Counted from the first letter of the stretch, positions 25,099 to 34,636 are shown. The stretch is 64,000 nucleotides of DNA from Candidatus Marimicrobium litorale (GCF_026262645.1 NZ_SHNO01000001.1:1302001-1366000); one strand, 5' to 3'. Notes: a model not told the origin generated them from the letters alone. Translations and numbers: made by a program.

Positions 25099-25932
25099 AT
25101 GAATATAGTTGGAGAAAATAAATCTTTTGGCGGTCGACAACTGCGCTTTACCCACGCGGCTGACACCTTGGGATGCGAGATGAACTTCTCTGTCTACCTG
25201 CCTCCTGCAGCGGAACACGAACGAGTGCCCGTCTTGTATTGGCTCTCCGGGCTGACCTGCACTGACGAAAATTTTGTGCATAAAGCGGGCGCCCAGCAAT
25301 ACGCCGCCGAGCACGGTCTGGCAATTGTCGCCCCGGATACCAGTCCGCGCGGAGAAACAATACCCGATGATCCGGACGCAGCCTATGACTTCGGCCTGGG
25401 CGCTGGATTTTACGTGAACGCGACACAGGCGCCCTGGTCAAAACACTATCAAATGTACGATTACGTGGTGGAAGAGTTGCCGCAGGTTGTCTCTTCTGCA
25501 TGCCCGATTGACGGCGAAAGAGCAGGGATTTTTGGCCATTCCATGGGCGGCCACGGCGCGCTGACCATCGCCCTGAAAAACCCCCACCGCTACCGTTCGG
25601 TATCCGCATTCTCTCCCATTTGCTCGCCTTCGAATTGTCCCTGGGGCATCAAAGCACTGAGCAACTACATTGGAGGCGACAAGAGCGCCTGGAAAGCCCA
25701 TGACAGCGCGGAACTTGTCCGCATCGCAGAACGGCATCTCCCCGTTCTGGTGGATCAGGGCGAAGCGGACGACTTCCTCGCAGAGCAATTAAAAACTGAG
25801 CGGCTCGAGCAGGCCAGCGCCGAAGCAGGCTACCCCATGAGCATTCGCCGGCAGCCCGGCTATAATCATAGCTACTTCTTTATTGCGACCTTTATCGCGG
25901 ACCATATAAAGTTTCATTCACGTTACGTGTAG
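25099..25932 (+). CDS. fghA: S-formylglutathione hydrolase
   Basis: 277 aa, esterase-D type alpha/beta hydrolase that releases formate and glutathione. The nucleophile is Ser148 in FGHSMGGHGAL, the acid probably Asp in DQGEADDFL, and His in GYNHSYFFI. The oxyanion region LSGLTCTDENF is intact. It sits 14 bp after adhC and shares its transcript, completing formaldehyde detoxification. Length is normal for the family (about 275-285). Confidence 0.95.
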   Translation: MNIVGENKSFGGRQLRFTHAADTLGCEMNFSVYLPPAAEHERVPVLYWLSGLTCTDENFVHKAGAQQYAAEHGLAIVAPDTSPRGETIPDDPDAAYDFGLGAGFYVNATQAPWSKHYQMYDYVVEELPQVVSSACPIDGERAGIFGHSMGGHGALTIALKNPHRYRSVSAFSPICSPSNCPWGIKALSNYIGGDKSAWKAHDSAELVRIAERHLPVLVDQGEADDFLAEQLKTERLEQASAEAGYPMSIRRQPGYNHSYFFIATFIADHIKFHSRYV

Positions 25933-25991
25933 CGCCAGCCAGAATAATCCCGGCCGGGTACTATTACTGAAAAAACCCGAGGAGAAAGACG

Positions 25992-26258
25992 ATGCATGAT
26001 GATCTGCAAGCACTGTGGAAGAAGATTAAGACTCAGCGAGATGAACTAGTGGTTCAATCACATCTGGCGAAATCAGAGTTCAAAGACGAGTGGGACAGGC
26101 TGGAAGCGAAGTGGCAATCCGCTGAGAAAAGTCTGAACAAACTTGAGACAGAAGCCAAGGAAGCAACTGACGATATCGGACAGGCGACAAAGGTGGTCAT
26201 GGATGAGTTGTCTTCAGCCTACAACCGGATCAAAGACAGATTATCCGACCAGGACTAA
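25992..26258 (+). CDS. Small coiled-coil protein
   Basis: 88 aa with an excellent RBS (GAGGAGAAAGACG before the ATG). It is nearly all helical with heptad-like spacing (WDRLEAKWQSAEKSLNKLETEAKEA), acidic and without a membrane segment. It resembles short helical proteins often found as unannotated genes in gammaproteobacteria; no function is known to me. The 106 bp that follow carry an inverted repeat, GGACCC/GGGTCC at 26280-26308. Confidence 0.75.
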   Translation: MHDDLQALWKKIKTQRDELVVQSHLAKSEFKDEWDRLEAKWQSAEKSLNKLETEAKEATDDIGQATKVVMDELSSAYNRIKDRLSDQD

Positions 26259-26364
26259 CAGAAACAATAAAGCGAAAAAGGACCCGTCGTTATACATTGC
26301 GAGGGTCCATCCGCTTACCCCACGGCATAGCAGAGCGCAGATTACGGGAGGTCAGGACAGTATC

Positions 26365-27189
26365 ATGCTGGATATCAAACCTCTGACCGGAGCTCTGGGC
26401 GCAGAAGTCGGAGGCATCGACCTGCGTCGAACACTGAATGACAGCGAAGTACGAACTGTTCGTAAGCTTCTAAATACTTACGAGGTGATTTTTTTTCGAG
26501 ACCAGGACATCAGTCCGCAGCAGCAGAGAGAGCTCGCACTGAGTCTCGGGCCCCTGCAAACACACCCAGCCTATGACACGGTTGAGGGCTTCCCGGAAAT
26601 TACTATTCTTGAGAGCACAGCGGAAAAGCCGACAAAAATTGAGGTCTGGCACTCCGATATGACATTTCGGCAACACCCTCCGATGGCAACCGTATTACGT
26701 TCAATAACGGTTCCTCCACGGGGCGGGGATACGCTGTGGTCCAGCATGAGCGCGGCATACGATGGACTGTCCGAATCAATGCAGAGATTTCTGCAGTCAC
26801 TTAATGCGGTGCACGATTTTAGCCATGGTTTTCGTGAAAGTCTGGCGGAACCGGCGGGGCGTGAGCGATTGAAGGATACCCTAACCCAATATCCGCCTGT
26901 TCGGCACCCGGTCATACGTACCCACCCGGAATCAGGTAAAAAAGTGATATTCGTGAACCGGCTTTTCACTACTCATATCGAGGATCTGAACAAAGAGGAA
27001 AGCGACACCGTGTTAAATTTCCTGTTTCAACACGTCACCACACCCGAGTACTCGTGTCGTTTCCGCTGGGAACCTCACTCCGTTGTAATCTGGGACAATC
27101 GCAGTACACAGCACAAGCCGGTAAATGACTACTTTCCGGCGCATCGAAAATTACTGCGTATTACGGTCGATGGGGATAAGCCTTTCTAG
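26365..27189 (+). CDS. TauD/TfdA-family Fe(II)/2-oxoglutarate dioxygenase
   Basis: 274 aa. Iron ligands H96-x-D98 are in VWHSDMTF and the distal His is near residue 250 (STQHKPVNDY). An Arg at about 261 or 265 would hold 2-oxoglutarate. The family includes taurine, 2,4-D and alkylsulfate dioxygenases; the substrate here is open. The N-terminus (MLDIKPLTGALGAEVGGIDL) is canonical, so I start at this ATG, with GGGAGG 13 bp upstream. An alkyl-sulfate-type role would fit the sulfotransferase operon 4.7 kb away, but this is only a suggestion. Confidence 0.88.
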   Translation: MLDIKPLTGALGAEVGGIDLRRTLNDSEVRTVRKLLNTYEVIFFRDQDISPQQQRELALSLGPLQTHPAYDTVEGFPEITILESTAEKPTKIEVWHSDMTFRQHPPMATVLRSITVPPRGGDTLWSSMSAAYDGLSESMQRFLQSLNAVHDFSHGFRESLAEPAGRERLKDTLTQYPPVRHPVIRTHPESGKKVIFVNRLFTTHIEDLNKEESDTVLNFLFQHVTTPEYSCRFRWEPHSVVIWDNRSTQHKPVNDYFPAHRKLLRITVDGDKPF

Positions 27190-27214
27190 GCTGCCTCACC
27201 TGCTACCGCTGAGA

Positions 27215-28741
27215 TCAGACAGGCGATTTTTTCACCTCACCCGCTTTTAGTCGGCGAAGATATGAGTTGACCTCACGTTTGACCTCGGGGGCAAACAAGT
27301 ACAACCCAAGTATGTTGGGGATAGCAATCAGAAATACCATAGCATCGGAAAAATCGAGTACAGCGCTCAGTTGAATCATGCAACCAAGCGCTATGAATGC
27401 ACAGAAGACAGTTTTGAAAATTAATTGCGTTAGCGCGGCCTCACCGAACAGGTAAGTCCACCCTTTGAGGCCGTAGTAAGACCAGGCGATGCTGGTTGAG
27501 AAAGCAAACAGCAGCGCGGCGATCGCCAATGGGTAAGGCGACCAACTGACATGGTGCTGAAACGCCGCGGACGTTAGGGCGATGCCTTCAGCACCACTGT
27601 CCAGCAACCCATTTGGATATACCGTTGTTACTATAACCAGCGATGTCAGCGTACAGATCACCACCGTGTCGATAAAAGGTTCCAGCAGGGACACCAGGCC
27701 TTCCGACGCCGGCTCATCCGTTTTCACAGCCGAGTGCGCGATGGACGCAGAACCAATACCCGCTTCATTGGAAAACAACGCCCGCTGAAATCCAACAATA
27801 ATGGCGCCGACCATACCACCGGTAGCACTTTGCACACTGAATGCATCACCCACTATCAGCACAATAGAGGCCGGTATATGCTCCGCACTCATGCCGATGA
27901 TAACCAGTGCGCACAGTACGTAGAGCACCCCCATGAAAGGCACAATATGTGACGCAACCCTGGCGATGGAGCGTATGCCTCCAATAATCACCAGTGCAAC
28001 AACCGAGGCTAACACCACGCCGAATAACCAGCCCTTGTCCGCAAAAAAACTGGCCTCCCCGCCCGAAATCGTCACGAACTGCACATAAGCCTGATTGGAC
28101 TGGAACATGTTGCCGATGCCGAGGCAGCCGATCACCAATGACAGCGCGTAAAAACCACCCAAACATTTGCCAAGGCGGGGCATCCCCCGGACCGACAGAT
28201 AATGCTCGAGGTAGTACATCGGGCCGCCAGACACCGATCCGTCGGAGTTATGCCTTCGGTACTTCACCCCCAGTGTGCACTCGACCAGTTTCGTAGACAT
28301 TGATAGAAAACCGGCAATGAACAGCCAGAAGGCGGCACCCGGTCCACCGATTACGATAGCAACCGCCACACCTCCGATATTGCCGATGCCTACGGTACCG
28401 GAAACCGCTGTGGCCACAGCCTGAAAGTGGGAGATTTCTCCTTTGGCGGCCGGGTTGTTGTATTGCCCTCTGACATGGCGCAAGGCGAAAACAAATCCGC
28501 GAATATTCACGAATCCCAGATAAAAGGTAAAAAACAGAGCGGCAACTGCCAGCCACAGAACGATTAAGGGAAAGGGCTGGCCAAAAAGATCGATCTTGTA
28601 AAATACCAGTTCCGCCAGCGTGTTCGCGATCGGCCTTATAGCCGCCTCTACCCGTTGGTCAATACTCTCGGCCGCAGCGCGACCGGGCAAAAACAGACAT
28701 GTGGCAACAAGCCACGGCAGTATCCGCCACTCAGCCTTCAT
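27215..28741 (-). CDS. AGCS-family sodium:alanine (amino acid) symporter
   Basis: 508 aa. It has an N-terminal signal-like segment (ending AAAES), then about 11 membrane helices with the family motifs GTVGIGNIGGVAVAI, GGPMYYLEHYL and FSNEAGIGSASIAHSA. It imports alanine or glycine with sodium, a common choice in marine bacteria. ATG preceded by CCGGAG, preferred over an ATG 33 bp upstream that lacks an RBS. It is convergent with the TauD-like gene (25 bp between stops). Confidence 0.92.
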   Translation of the reverse strand: MKAEWRILPWLVATCLFLPGRAAAESIDQRVEAAIRPIANTLAELVFYKIDLFGQPFPLIVLWLAVAALFFTFYLGFVNIRGFVFALRHVRGQYNNPAAKGEISHFQAVATAVSGTVGIGNIGGVAVAIVIGGPGAAFWLFIAGFLSMSTKLVECTLGVKYRRHNSDGSVSGGPMYYLEHYLSVRGMPRLGKCLGGFYALSLVIGCLGIGNMFQSNQAYVQFVTISGGEASFFADKGWLFGVVLASVVALVIIGGIRSIARVASHIVPFMGVLYVLCALVIIGMSAEHIPASIVLIVGDAFSVQSATGGMVGAIIVGFQRALFSNEAGIGSASIAHSAVKTDEPASEGLVSLLEPFIDTVVICTLTSLVIVTTVYPNGLLDSGAEGIALTSAAFQHHVSWSPYPLAIAALLFAFSTSIAWSYYGLKGWTYLFGEAALTQLIFKTVFCAFIALGCMIQLSAVLDFSDAMVFLIAIPNILGLYLFAPEVKREVNSYLRRLKAGEVKKSPV

Positions 28742-28965
28742 TAAAACTCCGGAAACCAGCGCATTTTTCACCATGTTCGCACAGCCACGTTAAAGGAGCT
28801 AGTCCTGCACCGCCACCACGAGTCGCATCTCCTCCGCGGCAATGCATATACAGAGCGTCTCATTTGCGGCCGACGCAAGATCGGGCGATAGCAGCACAAG
28901 TAATTTATTGTCTGAGTCGTAAGGCTTAAGTCGAACTTCTGTCGCACTTGTAATACCTGAACAAC

Positions 28966-28994
28966 TGGACAAAGGGGGTCCCGGAAAGTGTAAA
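28966..28994 (+). promoter_or_regulatory. Candidate promoter of the class II aldolase gene
   Basis: TGGACA (5 of 6) at 28966-28971, a 17-bp spacer and TGTAAA (4 of 6) at 28989-28994, 39 bp before the ATG. The remaining part of the 292-bp divergent gap (28742-29033) shows no gene or clear repeat. Confidence 0.4.
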
Positions 28995-29033
28995 CTGTTG
29001 GTAGAACATCGACAGCCTTATCGAGGAAATTTC

Positions 29034-29825
29034 ATGGCGGATCAGGCCAGCAGTGTAATTATGAACAAGGGTGACGGCGCAAATCTTGAAGCCATCGTGC
29101 AGTCGCCGGAGGAAATACGTCAGGAGCGCAAGACCAAACTCGCCGCCACCCTGCGCTTGTTTGGCAAGTTCGGCTTCGACGAGGGCGTAGCGGGACATGT
29201 CACCGTGCGTGATCCAGAGTTGGCAGACCATTTCTGGGTGAATCCCATGGGGCGCTCTTTTAAACAGGTAAAAGTATCAGAGCTAATGCTCGTGAACCAC
29301 AAAGGCGACGTTGTCGAAGGCAATGGTCTGCTCAACGGAGCAGCATTTACCATTCACTCCAGAATTCATATGTCGAACCCGAGCATCACGGCAGCAGCAC
29401 ACTCCCATTCATTATTTGGCAAAGCCTTCTCGGCGCTGGGTAAACTGCTGGACCCGATCACCCAGGACAGCTGCGCTTTCTTTGAAGATCACGTGTTGTT
29501 TGATGATTTTACCGGAGTGGTCCTGACGCTCTCGGAAGGCGATCGTATCGCTGAGGCCCTGGGCGACCACAAAGCTGCGATCCTGCGCAATCACGGCTTG
29601 CTGACAGTCGGTGAAACCATAGATGCTGCCGCCTGGTGGTATATCACCATGGAGCGCAGTTGTCAGGCACAACTCATGGCCGAGGCGGCAGGGAAGCCAA
29701 CATTAATCAACCGTGATATCGCGCTGGTCACGCGCGAAACCGTGGGTAGCCCGGAGGCCGGCTGGTTCAGTTTCCAGCCTCTTTTCGACGTCATTATCGA
29801 CGAGCAACCTGACCTACTCGACTGA
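29034..29825 (+). CDS. Class II aldolase/adducin family protein
   Basis: 263 aa, one aldolase II domain. Metal-binding His residues lie in [19 protein letters not shown] and the third in [10 protein letters not shown]; a Glu/Asp-rich loop lies between. Members act as aldolases, epimerases or decarboxylases on small hydroxy compounds; many like this one are uncharacterised. The ATG after GAGGAAATTTC is preferred to an upstream ATG without RBS. Genes on both sides look unrelated. Confidence 0.85.
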   Translation: MADQASSVIMNKGDGANLEAIVQSPEEIRQERKTKLAATLRLFGKFGFDEGVAGHVTVRDPELADHFWVNPMGRSFKQVKVSELMLVNHKGDVVEGNGLLNGAAFTIHSRIHMSNPSITAAAHSHSLFGKAFSALGKLLDPITQDSCAFFEDHVLFDDFTGVVLTLSEGDRIAEALGDHKAAILRNHGLLTVGETIDAAAWWYITMERSCQAQLMAEAAGKPTLINRDIALVTRETVGSPEAGWFSFQPLFDVIIDEQPDLLD

Positions 29826-29905
29826 CTTGCACTGTTTGCTGCCGAATCCAAAGGCAGTCGTCAGCAGTAGGCAGGACCAAACCTCCAACTCAAGGACTCT
29901 GCAGA

Positions 29906-30657
29906 GTGCCGAGAACAACCTCTAGCCGCCGCCACTTTCTGCAACATGCAGCCACACTGGGTATTCTCTCAGCCCTGCCCTCCCCAATCCTTGCGCAAAT
30001 CATCACGCGACAGCCGCCGATGAGTCCCTTTGGCAGCAGCTCTACCGCCGAGGAGGTGACCGAGGGTCTTGATTTGAGCGGGATGAATATCGCGATTACA
30101 GGTTGTAATTCAGGCCTCGGATACGAAACCATGCGTGTTCTCGCCTTACGAGGTGCTCACGTGATTGGCATTGCTCGCACCCAAGCCAAGGCTGAAAAGG
30201 CCTGTGCAGGCGTAGAGGGGCAGACAAAGGTATCGAGTTCGACAATCTGGATGGCAGCCGCTTCTACGACCCCTGGAATGCCTGCGGCGTCTCCAAACTG
30301 GCTAACGCCCTCTGCGCGCGGGAGCTGGCCGCGCAAATCTCTGACACCAACGCAACCGCCAACAGCGTACTTCCGGGTGTGATACGCACAAATCTGGGCA
30401 AGAGCCTCCCCGCATGGCAGCAGTGGGGTGCGAAGTACTTTGGCTGGATATTTTTTAAAACTGTGGAGGAAGGGTCTGCGACCAGTTGCTACGTGGCCAC
30501 CAATCCCGATCTGGTTGATGTCCGCGGCTTCTACTTTGCCGACTGCGCTGTCGCAGAGGGCACGCCCTATATGACGGATGATGCGATGGCAGCCGAACTG
30601 TGGAGAATTTCAACGGAGCTTACCCGGGACTACCTCCCCGCCGTAACGCCCTCTTAA
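29906..30657 (+). pseudogene. Tat-exported SDR oxidoreductase, internally deleted and frameshifted
   Basis: The 5' part encodes a twin-arginine signal ([16 protein letters not shown]) and an SDR nucleotide fold ([24 protein letters not shown]). After CAGVEGQTK at about 30225 the coding frame changes. The other frame resumes as [20 protein letters not shown], then [13 protein letters not shown] and on to the family C-terminus at 30657. What should lie between, about 90-100 aa with the NAG motif and catalytic serine, is missing. The YxxxK motif tyrosine is also altered (WNACGVSK instead of NAYGVSK). Deletion plus frame change makes this a dead gene. No insertion sequence marks the junction. Confidence 0.85.
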
Positions 30658-30670
30658 TTTACCACCGGGC

Positions 30671-31933
30671 CTATGTCGTCTCGATTTCCGATAAAAGCCG
30701 CACCTGATTCCGCAACCAGGAAGACAACCAAAAATTATCGCTGGCTTGCAGCAGCAATTGATGCGCTGTCGAAGCAACCTCCACCGCATCGGACTCTCGC
30801 CTCTGCGCAGGCGACAGCACGTCCAGCAGGTGCAGCGCTTCTACATACTGGCGATCTGCCAGTTTCTCTCTGGCACGCTCAACAAGCGCTTGCGTACCGC
30901 CCGCCAGCTCCACCAGATCGGGATGTATACTCCGCTGCGGCTGGGAATATAGTTCTGTCGATGACTCATGTTTGAACCAACCAGCGTAATTCTCCCAAAT
31001 CGCCCTCACCCCCCACGATACCTTGCCATAACCTTCTCCCACCTCGAGCTCTGGCGGTAACTGTATCTGCGACATAAGCTCCGACAACTGCGCTCCTGCA
31101 TTCATGCCTTCAACCGTCTTGTCGTGCACGTAAAGAATTGCGTTGCGCAGCACCTCGAGCTCTGTAGCGATAAGATCGCTGCCCGTGACGGGGCCGTGAT
31201 GTCCATATAATAAAGTCTCTGCACCCAGCGCCTGCACAACGTCGACCGCTGCGGCAACTGACAGCGCATCGCGGTATCTGTCACCCCGTATCGTCACCAG
31301 ATTCGGGAAATGCCCAAAGGAACATCCAAACAAATTCCCTGTGAAGCATATTTTGTGCTGAGGCAGCCAGACGATGACGGAATCGTTGGTTTCCGCGCCT
31401 GGCACGGCAATAATTTCGAGTTCCAGCTCGCCGAGACTAAAGGAGTGTTTTCGTTCGACCAGAACATCCGGCGTCGGCCTGTCCTGCTTTGGAAACTGAG
31501 TCTGGCCATGCTGCGCGTAGTGGTCGAACGCATTGGAAAACTTCTCCGTAAAGGCGAAAGCAGAGCGCCTCGCACGAAAATCCGCGAGGCGTCCATCGTA
31601 GGACTGGTGCTCCTCGTTACCGGCTCCAGCAATGACTAACAGGCCCGGATTGTGCTCACGGAAAAACGCGACTCCACCCAGATGATCAACGTGCCCCTGA
31701 GTAAGTAGTAAGTAGCGCAGAGGTGCATGCGAATGGCTATCAAAATTCTGCTTTATAACAGGCGCCTCTATGCCCATACCCGCATTTATCTGGATATTGC
31801 CCTCACGGGTCTCCAGCAGATACGTATTCGAAAAGGCCTCACACTGTAGGATGAAATCATTTATACGCCGCGCACCGTCAAAACGCGCTGGATTCGGCTC
31901 TACGGGTCGAGATTTGTATATCGGGTCTCTCAT
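30671..31933 (-). CDS. MBL-fold hydrolase, alkyl-sulfatase-like
   Basis: 420 aa. A metallo-beta-lactamase domain has the motif QGHVDH at residues 79-84, where the usual HxHxDH starts with Gln instead of His. GAETNDSVIVWLP and LYGHHGPV follow. The C-terminal half has the helical stretch (VEGYG-like VGEGYGKVSWGVRAIWENYAGWF) seen in the dimerisation domain of SdsA/BDS1 alkyl sulfatases. It may hydrolyse a sulfate or other ester. The ATG after CCGGAGAAGCTG is chosen; a longer frame upstream runs into the previous gene. It starts 16 bp after the sulfotransferase stop: one operon. Confidence 0.82.
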   Translation of the reverse strand: MRDPIYKSRPVEPNPARFDGARRINDFILQCEAFSNTYLLETREGNIQINAGMGIEAPVIKQNFDSHSHAPLRYLLLTQGHVDHLGGVAFFREHNPGLLVIAGAGNEEHQSYDGRLADFRARRSAFAFTEKFSNAFDHYAQHGQTQFPKQDRPTPDVLVERKHSFSLGELELEIIAVPGAETNDSVIVWLPQHKICFTGNLFGCSFGHFPNLVTIRGDRYRDALSVAAAVDVVQALGAETLLYGHHGPVTGSDLIATELEVLRNAILYVHDKTVEGMNAGAQLSELMSQIQLPPELEVGEGYGKVSWGVRAIWENYAGWFKHESSTELYSQPQRSIHPDLVELAGGTQALVERAREKLADRQYVEALHLLDVLSPAQRRESDAVEVASTAHQLLLQASDNFWLSSWLRNQVRLLSEIETT

Positions 31934-31949
31934 CAGCTTCTCCGGCGAC

Positions 31950-33218
31950 CTAGTCGACTTCCACTCGAACAGGAAAACGTTGGAAATAAAACGAAAAGCG
32001 CTCCCGCAGCTCAGCCGGGTCAACGCCAAAATCACCACGCAGGTCGTAGACCACGCGGCCATCCTTACCCCTGGGATGCGCATCCATGTACGCTGTAAGC
32101 TCACGTCTGGTACTCTCACCCAGTGAGAGACCCGACCGAGCATAAATTTTCTCAACTATGCTGATATCGTCGGCCATAAACTCGTGGAACAGCACGTCGA
32201 AACTTCGCTCAGCCGGCAATACATCACGATCCCGCACGCAAGCCTGCAGCAAGCGCAGCACTCGATCTGACCAATACTGAATTAACCCGAAGGTGTCCAC
32301 TGGATCGCGACTCATGCGCTGGCCGTATGCCAACATCGTGACGGCAGACTGTATAACCGACACCGGATCGCGGTGTGTAATAGCCACCGTCGCGTCGGGA
32401 AAAACGCTACTCAAAACAGGCAGCTGTTCGAGATGTTGGGGACATTTCAATAACCAACGGGTGGCGGTGCCGCTTGTGTCGCCGTCCTGCCAGGTCAGTA
32501 TTTTCAATACTGTCTTCATATACTCATAATGCGGAGTCTGGTCCGTAGCGTAATAGTGATCGCGCCAGTGCGGCGAAACGCTGAGCCATTCATAATTATA
32601 GGACGCGAAATCCGGTCCCATAAGTTCCAACTCTTCGTGTATATGCTCCGGGTTCATGGGATGCATGGCCGCCAGCAAAGGCGACATGGTTTTCATCATC
32701 TGCCAAGTATCATTGCAGCGCTGGAAGCGCGGGTCGACGCCGTTAATCCGGGCGGGCTCCCCCACCAGGGGGACCGGTTCATAGGACTCCCACAAAGGCA
32801 GTGCGCGCAGACGTGAATCAGCTGCCATCAGATTAACCAAATGGGTGGTACCCGACCGAGGCAGGCCGGCGACGATAATGGGCTCGTTGATCTCCACCTC
32901 GTGAATTTCAGGGTGACGACGCAGGACATCCGTTATGAGCAAACGGCTTGACGCATGTTGCAGCAACTTGTTTCGCAGTGACAAATGGCCCAACTTGAGC
33001 AGTGCCAGATCATTGCGCCACTCGTCGCAGAGCAGGTCGAGTCGAAAACGAAAATCCTCGGGGCCAAAATCGCTCAGGCCTGTTCTCTCTGAGGCCTCTG
33101 CCAATATGCTGTCACTGTTCAAACCAATATCGAGTGTCTCGGCATAGGCCCGGGCGGCCAGCTGGTCGTCGGTCAGTGACGGGTTGGCCAGATCCGGGAT
33201 GCGGATTTCATCGGGCAA
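31950..33218 (-). CDS. Sulfotransferase-family protein
   Basis: 422 aa, Sulfotransfer_3 type. The PAPS 5'-phosphosulfate loop GLPRSGTTHL lies at residues 118-127. The 3'-phosphate region is ATVAITHRDPVSVIQSAVTM. An N-terminal helical extension of about 100 aa is common in this uncharacterised branch found in mycobacteria and marine proteobacteria. It would transfer sulfate from PAPS to an unknown acceptor. First gene of an operon with an alkyl-sulfatase-like hydrolase; a perfect palindrome overlaps the promoter region 15 bp upstream. Confidence 0.87.
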   Translation of the reverse strand: MPDEIRIPDLANPSLTDDQLAARAYAETLDIGLNSDSILAEASERTGLSDFGPEDFRFRLDLLCDEWRNDLALLKLGHLSLRNKLLQHASSRLLITDVLRRHPEIHEVEINEPIIVAGLPRSGTTHLVNLMAADSRLRALPLWESYEPVPLVGEPARINGVDPRFQRCNDTWQMMKTMSPLLAAMHPMNPEHIHEELELMGPDFASYNYEWLSVSPHWRDHYYATDQTPHYEYMKTVLKILTWQDGDTSGTATRWLLKCPQHLEQLPVLSSVFPDATVAITHRDPVSVIQSAVTMLAYGQRMSRDPVDTFGLIQYWSDRVLRLLQACVRDRDVLPAERSFDVLFHEFMADDISIVEKIYARSGLSLGESTRRELTAYMDAHPRGKDGRVVYDLRGDFGVDPAELRERFSFYFQRFPVRVEVD

Positions 33219-33232
33219 GGCAAATTACATCC

Positions 33233-33254
33233 ATTTAATACAGTCGTATTAAAT
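33233..33254 (-). promoter_or_regulatory. Palindromic operator of the sulfotransferase operon
   Basis: ATTTAATAC and its exact reverse complement GTATTAAAT are separated by 4 bp (AGTC). The site ends 15 bp before the ATG of the sulfotransferase gene. A 9-bp perfect dyad with short spacer is the usual form of a TetR-family operator. No regulator gene is adjacent. The rest of the 274-bp gap to the bactofilin gene (33219-33492) shows no gene. Confidence 0.6.
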
Positions 33255-33492
33255 AGCGTAGAGTAATTTGATGGCCATGGCAAGCCCGCGCCTGACAGAC
33301 AATAGCGCGGTAACGCGCGTGCGATTGAGGCGCTCACGGCACCAAGCCGGCCGCCTTTGGCGATATCAGCCCGAACATCGCTGTCCGCGGCAACTTCACT
33401 ATCAGAATTCAATTTACCGCAGCGGCCACTGGAGAATCAGTGGGCAGGCTGTTAGCATGATTTGTCCACATTTCGGAACGGTGGCGAACCCA

Positions 33493-33996
33493 ATGTTTGG
33501 TAAATCCAAGAATACGTCGGCTGAAGCGCCGCCCAGCGTGCAGGCTACTCCAGAAAAAACGCCTGTTTCAGCTACCCCTTTAACTGCGAGGAGTGCCGCA
33601 ATGATTGGACCGAGTATCACGATAAAAGGCGAAGTAAGTGGCGAAGAGGATCTGTTGATTCAAGGCCGCGTCGAGGGTTCAGTCAATCTTGACAACAACG
33701 AGGTCACTATTGGCGATGCCGGCAGGGTGGAGGCAGATATTCAGGCGAGAGTAGCGAGAGTCGACGGTGAAGTCGCCGGAGACATCACCGCCAATGAAAA
33801 AGTCATCATCTCCAAGTCGGGTAATGTTCGCGGCAACATCGTAGCCCCCAGGGTAACGCTGGAAGATGGCGCTATCTTCAAGGGCAGTATCGATATGGAC
33901 CCTGCAGGTGCCAGTCAGTCGAGGGCACCGCAGCCACCCGCCAACGACGGAAACACACCACTCAAAGCCTCCGGACTGGATCTGAAAACCGTCTAG
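33493..33996 (+). CDS. Bactofilin (polymer-forming cytoskeletal protein)
   Basis: 167 aa. A disordered N-terminus (about 35 aa, Ser/Pro/Thr rich) precedes a right-handed beta-helix of repeated short strands (TIKGEVSGEEDLLIQGRVEG ... VIISKSGNVRGNIVAPRVTLEDGAIFKGSIDM), then a Pro-rich tail. Bactofilins polymerise without nucleotide into membrane-associated filaments that place cell-wall or stalk factors. The start at MFGKSKN fits the family; an ATG 36 bp upstream in frame is possible. No peptidoglycan hydrolase (LmdC/M23) is next to it. Confidence 0.9.
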   Translation: MFGKSKNTSAEAPPSVQATPEKTPVSATPLTARSAAMIGPSITIKGEVSGEEDLLIQGRVEGSVNLDNNEVTIGDAGRVEADIQARVARVDGEVAGDITANEKVIISKSGNVRGNIVAPRVTLEDGAIFKGSIDMDPAGASQSRAPQPPANDGNTPLKASGLDLKTV

Positions 33997-34045
33997 ACTT
34001 ACTTTTTTCGGATCACTCTCTTGCAACGGGGAGTGAGTTATCGCC

Positions 34046-34636
34046 ATGCAGACCATTCCCTTGCAAAATAACGCTGTGCAAACATCCAAGCTGCTACCGC
34101 TATTGTTTGCGAGCATCAAGGAGGATGAGCCACTCACCGTGCTGCACATCGGCCCGGCACTGCCTGATACCGTTGATTTTTTCTGCGACTACCGTTGCAA
34201 ATTACATTTTGTTGATTTGTTCGATGACCTGCCTTTAACAGAGACAGAGGACAGTCCTCGGCTGCAAGAACAGGTCGACACACTTCTCGATATCCAACCT
34301 GACACAAAGTTTGACCTTTGCCTGTTCTGGGATATTTTCAATTATCTTGAACGCGACGCCATCCTCGCCCTGATGGCTACCCTGCGAGAGCACCTGAAGC
34401 CGAGCACGCTGGCCCATATGTTCTCCATGCATAACACCCGTATCCGCCCGGAGGGGCAATTTTACGGTGTACTGCAGCCAGACACTCTCAGCTGCCGTAT
34501 TCGAAGCCACGAACCCGAATGCTATGCACCGCATAGTCAACGAAAACTGCAGGATATGTTGTATTGCTTCACTCTGGATCGCAGCGTGTTACTGCCAGAC
34601 AGCCGACTCGAGCTTTTGCTAAGAGTGAAGCGGTAG
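34046..34636 (+). CDS. Hypothetical protein with methyltransferase-like fold
   Basis: 196 aa, not recognised with certainty. VLHIGPALPDTVDFF near residue 32 looks like motif I of a class I SAM-dependent methyltransferase, and FDLCLFWDIFNYLERDAI near 92 like the motif IV region. The glycine-rich motif is degenerate (GPALPD), so it may not bind SAM. It starts 49 bp after the bactofilin gene on the same strand and could be cotranscribed. Cytoplasmic. Confidence 0.65.
   Translation: MQTIPLQNNAVQTSKLLPLLFASIKEDEPLTVLHIGPALPDTVDFFCDYRCKLHFVDLFDDLPLTETEDSPRLQEQVDTLLDIQPDTKFDLCLFWDIFNYLERDAILALMATLREHLKPSTLAHMFSMHNTRIRPEGQFYGVLQPDTLSCRIRSHEPECYAPHSQRKLQDMLYCFTLDRSVLLPDSRLELLLRVKR

Noticed and set aside
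26280-26308. GGACCC/GGGTCC inverted repeat as terminator
   Set aside because: The loop is 17 nt and no T-run follows, so I do not call it a terminator.
30200-30400. Insertion sequence as cause of the SDR gene damage
   Set aside because: No transposase, terminal repeats or target duplication; the junction is a simple deletion with frame change.
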